NCBI GenBank assembly: GCA_910584905.1
Contig: CAJUCQ010000002.1
Span: 1 to 6,363 of the forward strand
Reading direction: 5' to 3'
DNA: 6,363 nucleotides
From: an uncultured Muribaculaceae bacterium
GTDB lineage: Bacteria; Bacteroidota; Bacteroidia; Bacteroidales; Muribaculaceae
The notes beneath the pieces are model-generated. The model was not told where the DNA came from. It made no database searches and saw nothing but the letters and a program-made list of their open reading frames with translations. The position numbers and the translations under genes were made by a program. Positions 6,348-6,363 of this stretch are shown here, in pieces (positions within the stretch are counted from its first letter, which is position 1; each line of letters opens with the position of its first letter).

Positions 6348-6363
6348 CTACTGAATCTACTAT
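6344..6363 (+). CDS. Start of an outward-facing ORF (partial), possible transposase, right copy
   Basis: ATG at 6344 begins MATEST and is cut by the window end after six full codons. It is identical to the left copy at 31-12, which reads four codons further (IINV). The function is not recognisable from so few residues. A transposase is inferred because the frame belongs to an outward-facing AT-rich repeat present at both window edges. Confidence 0.4.

Larger units (their letters stand above)
6251..6363 (+). repeat. Right arm of 113-bp inverted repeat; probable 5' end of an insertion sequence
   Basis: This is the exact reverse complement of 12-124. Going inward, one mismatch (6250) and five more matches extend the similarity to 6245. 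It starts GGACGTGATTCAATGC and is AT-rich. It reads outward through a leader of 93 bp to an ATG at 6344. The window stops inside the repeat, consistent with a sequence that ends where a multi-copy element makes the assembly ambiguous. The second terminus, a target duplication and the transposase body are all outside, so the IS assignment rests on layout only. Confidence 0.85.

Noticed and set aside
12..6363. Phase-variable promoter inversion (classic Bacteroides inverton)
   Set aside because: Those arms are usually about 20-30 bp around a short promoter segment. Here the arms are at least 113 bp, enclose four complete genes, contain the start of an outward gene, and have no recombinase gene beside them in the window. 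Inversion by homologous recombination remains possible.

Overview
The window looks like chromosomal DNA of a fairly GC-rich member of the Bacteroidales. The evidence is Bacteroidetes-type promoters (TAnnTTTG -7 boxes upstream of two genes), A/T-rich gene starts without Shine-Dalgarno sequences, and housekeeping proteins of Bacteroidales type. A Muribaculaceae-like relative is possible, but the sequence alone does not settle the family. All four complete genes lie on the minus strand. In transcription order, right to left, they are a secreted type I pullulanase (pulA), pyruvate kinase (pyk), an ABC-F ATPase of the Uup type, and a small GNAT acetyltransferase.

Layout from the right: 6251-6363 is an AT-rich repeat arm. 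A G/C-rich hairpin at about 6186-6217 probably stops leftward transcripts that arrive from outside. The pulA promoter is at 6130-6160 and pulA runs 6080-4080. A second hairpin at 4029-4063 separates pulA from pyk (3989-2532). The 39-bp gap after pyk holds a near-consensus -7 box for uup (2492-630). The GNAT gene (596-189) follows after 33 bp, probably on the same transcript. It is short and appears frameshifted near its 3' end. The remaining 64 bp (125-188) lead into the left repeat arm at 12-124. pulA and pyk both serve starch or glycogen use and glycolysis, but the hairpin between them argues against one tight operon. uup and GNAT look like a separate unit.

The most notable structure is at the edges. 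Positions 12-124 and 6251-6363 are perfect inverted copies of one 113-bp sequence, about 39% GC by hand count. Each copy reads outward into a start codon (MATEST..., ten codons visible on the left). In each copy a long imperfect hairpin contains that start codon. The best explanation is that the window lies between two divergently oriented copies of one insertion sequence whose transposase genes begin at the window edges. The bodies of these elements lie outside the window, so this remains an inference. Two recently duplicated outward-facing genes, or the arms of a large invertible segment, are alternatives. I see no CRISPR array, tRNA, rRNA or defence system. Apart from the flanking element, the gene content is ordinary.
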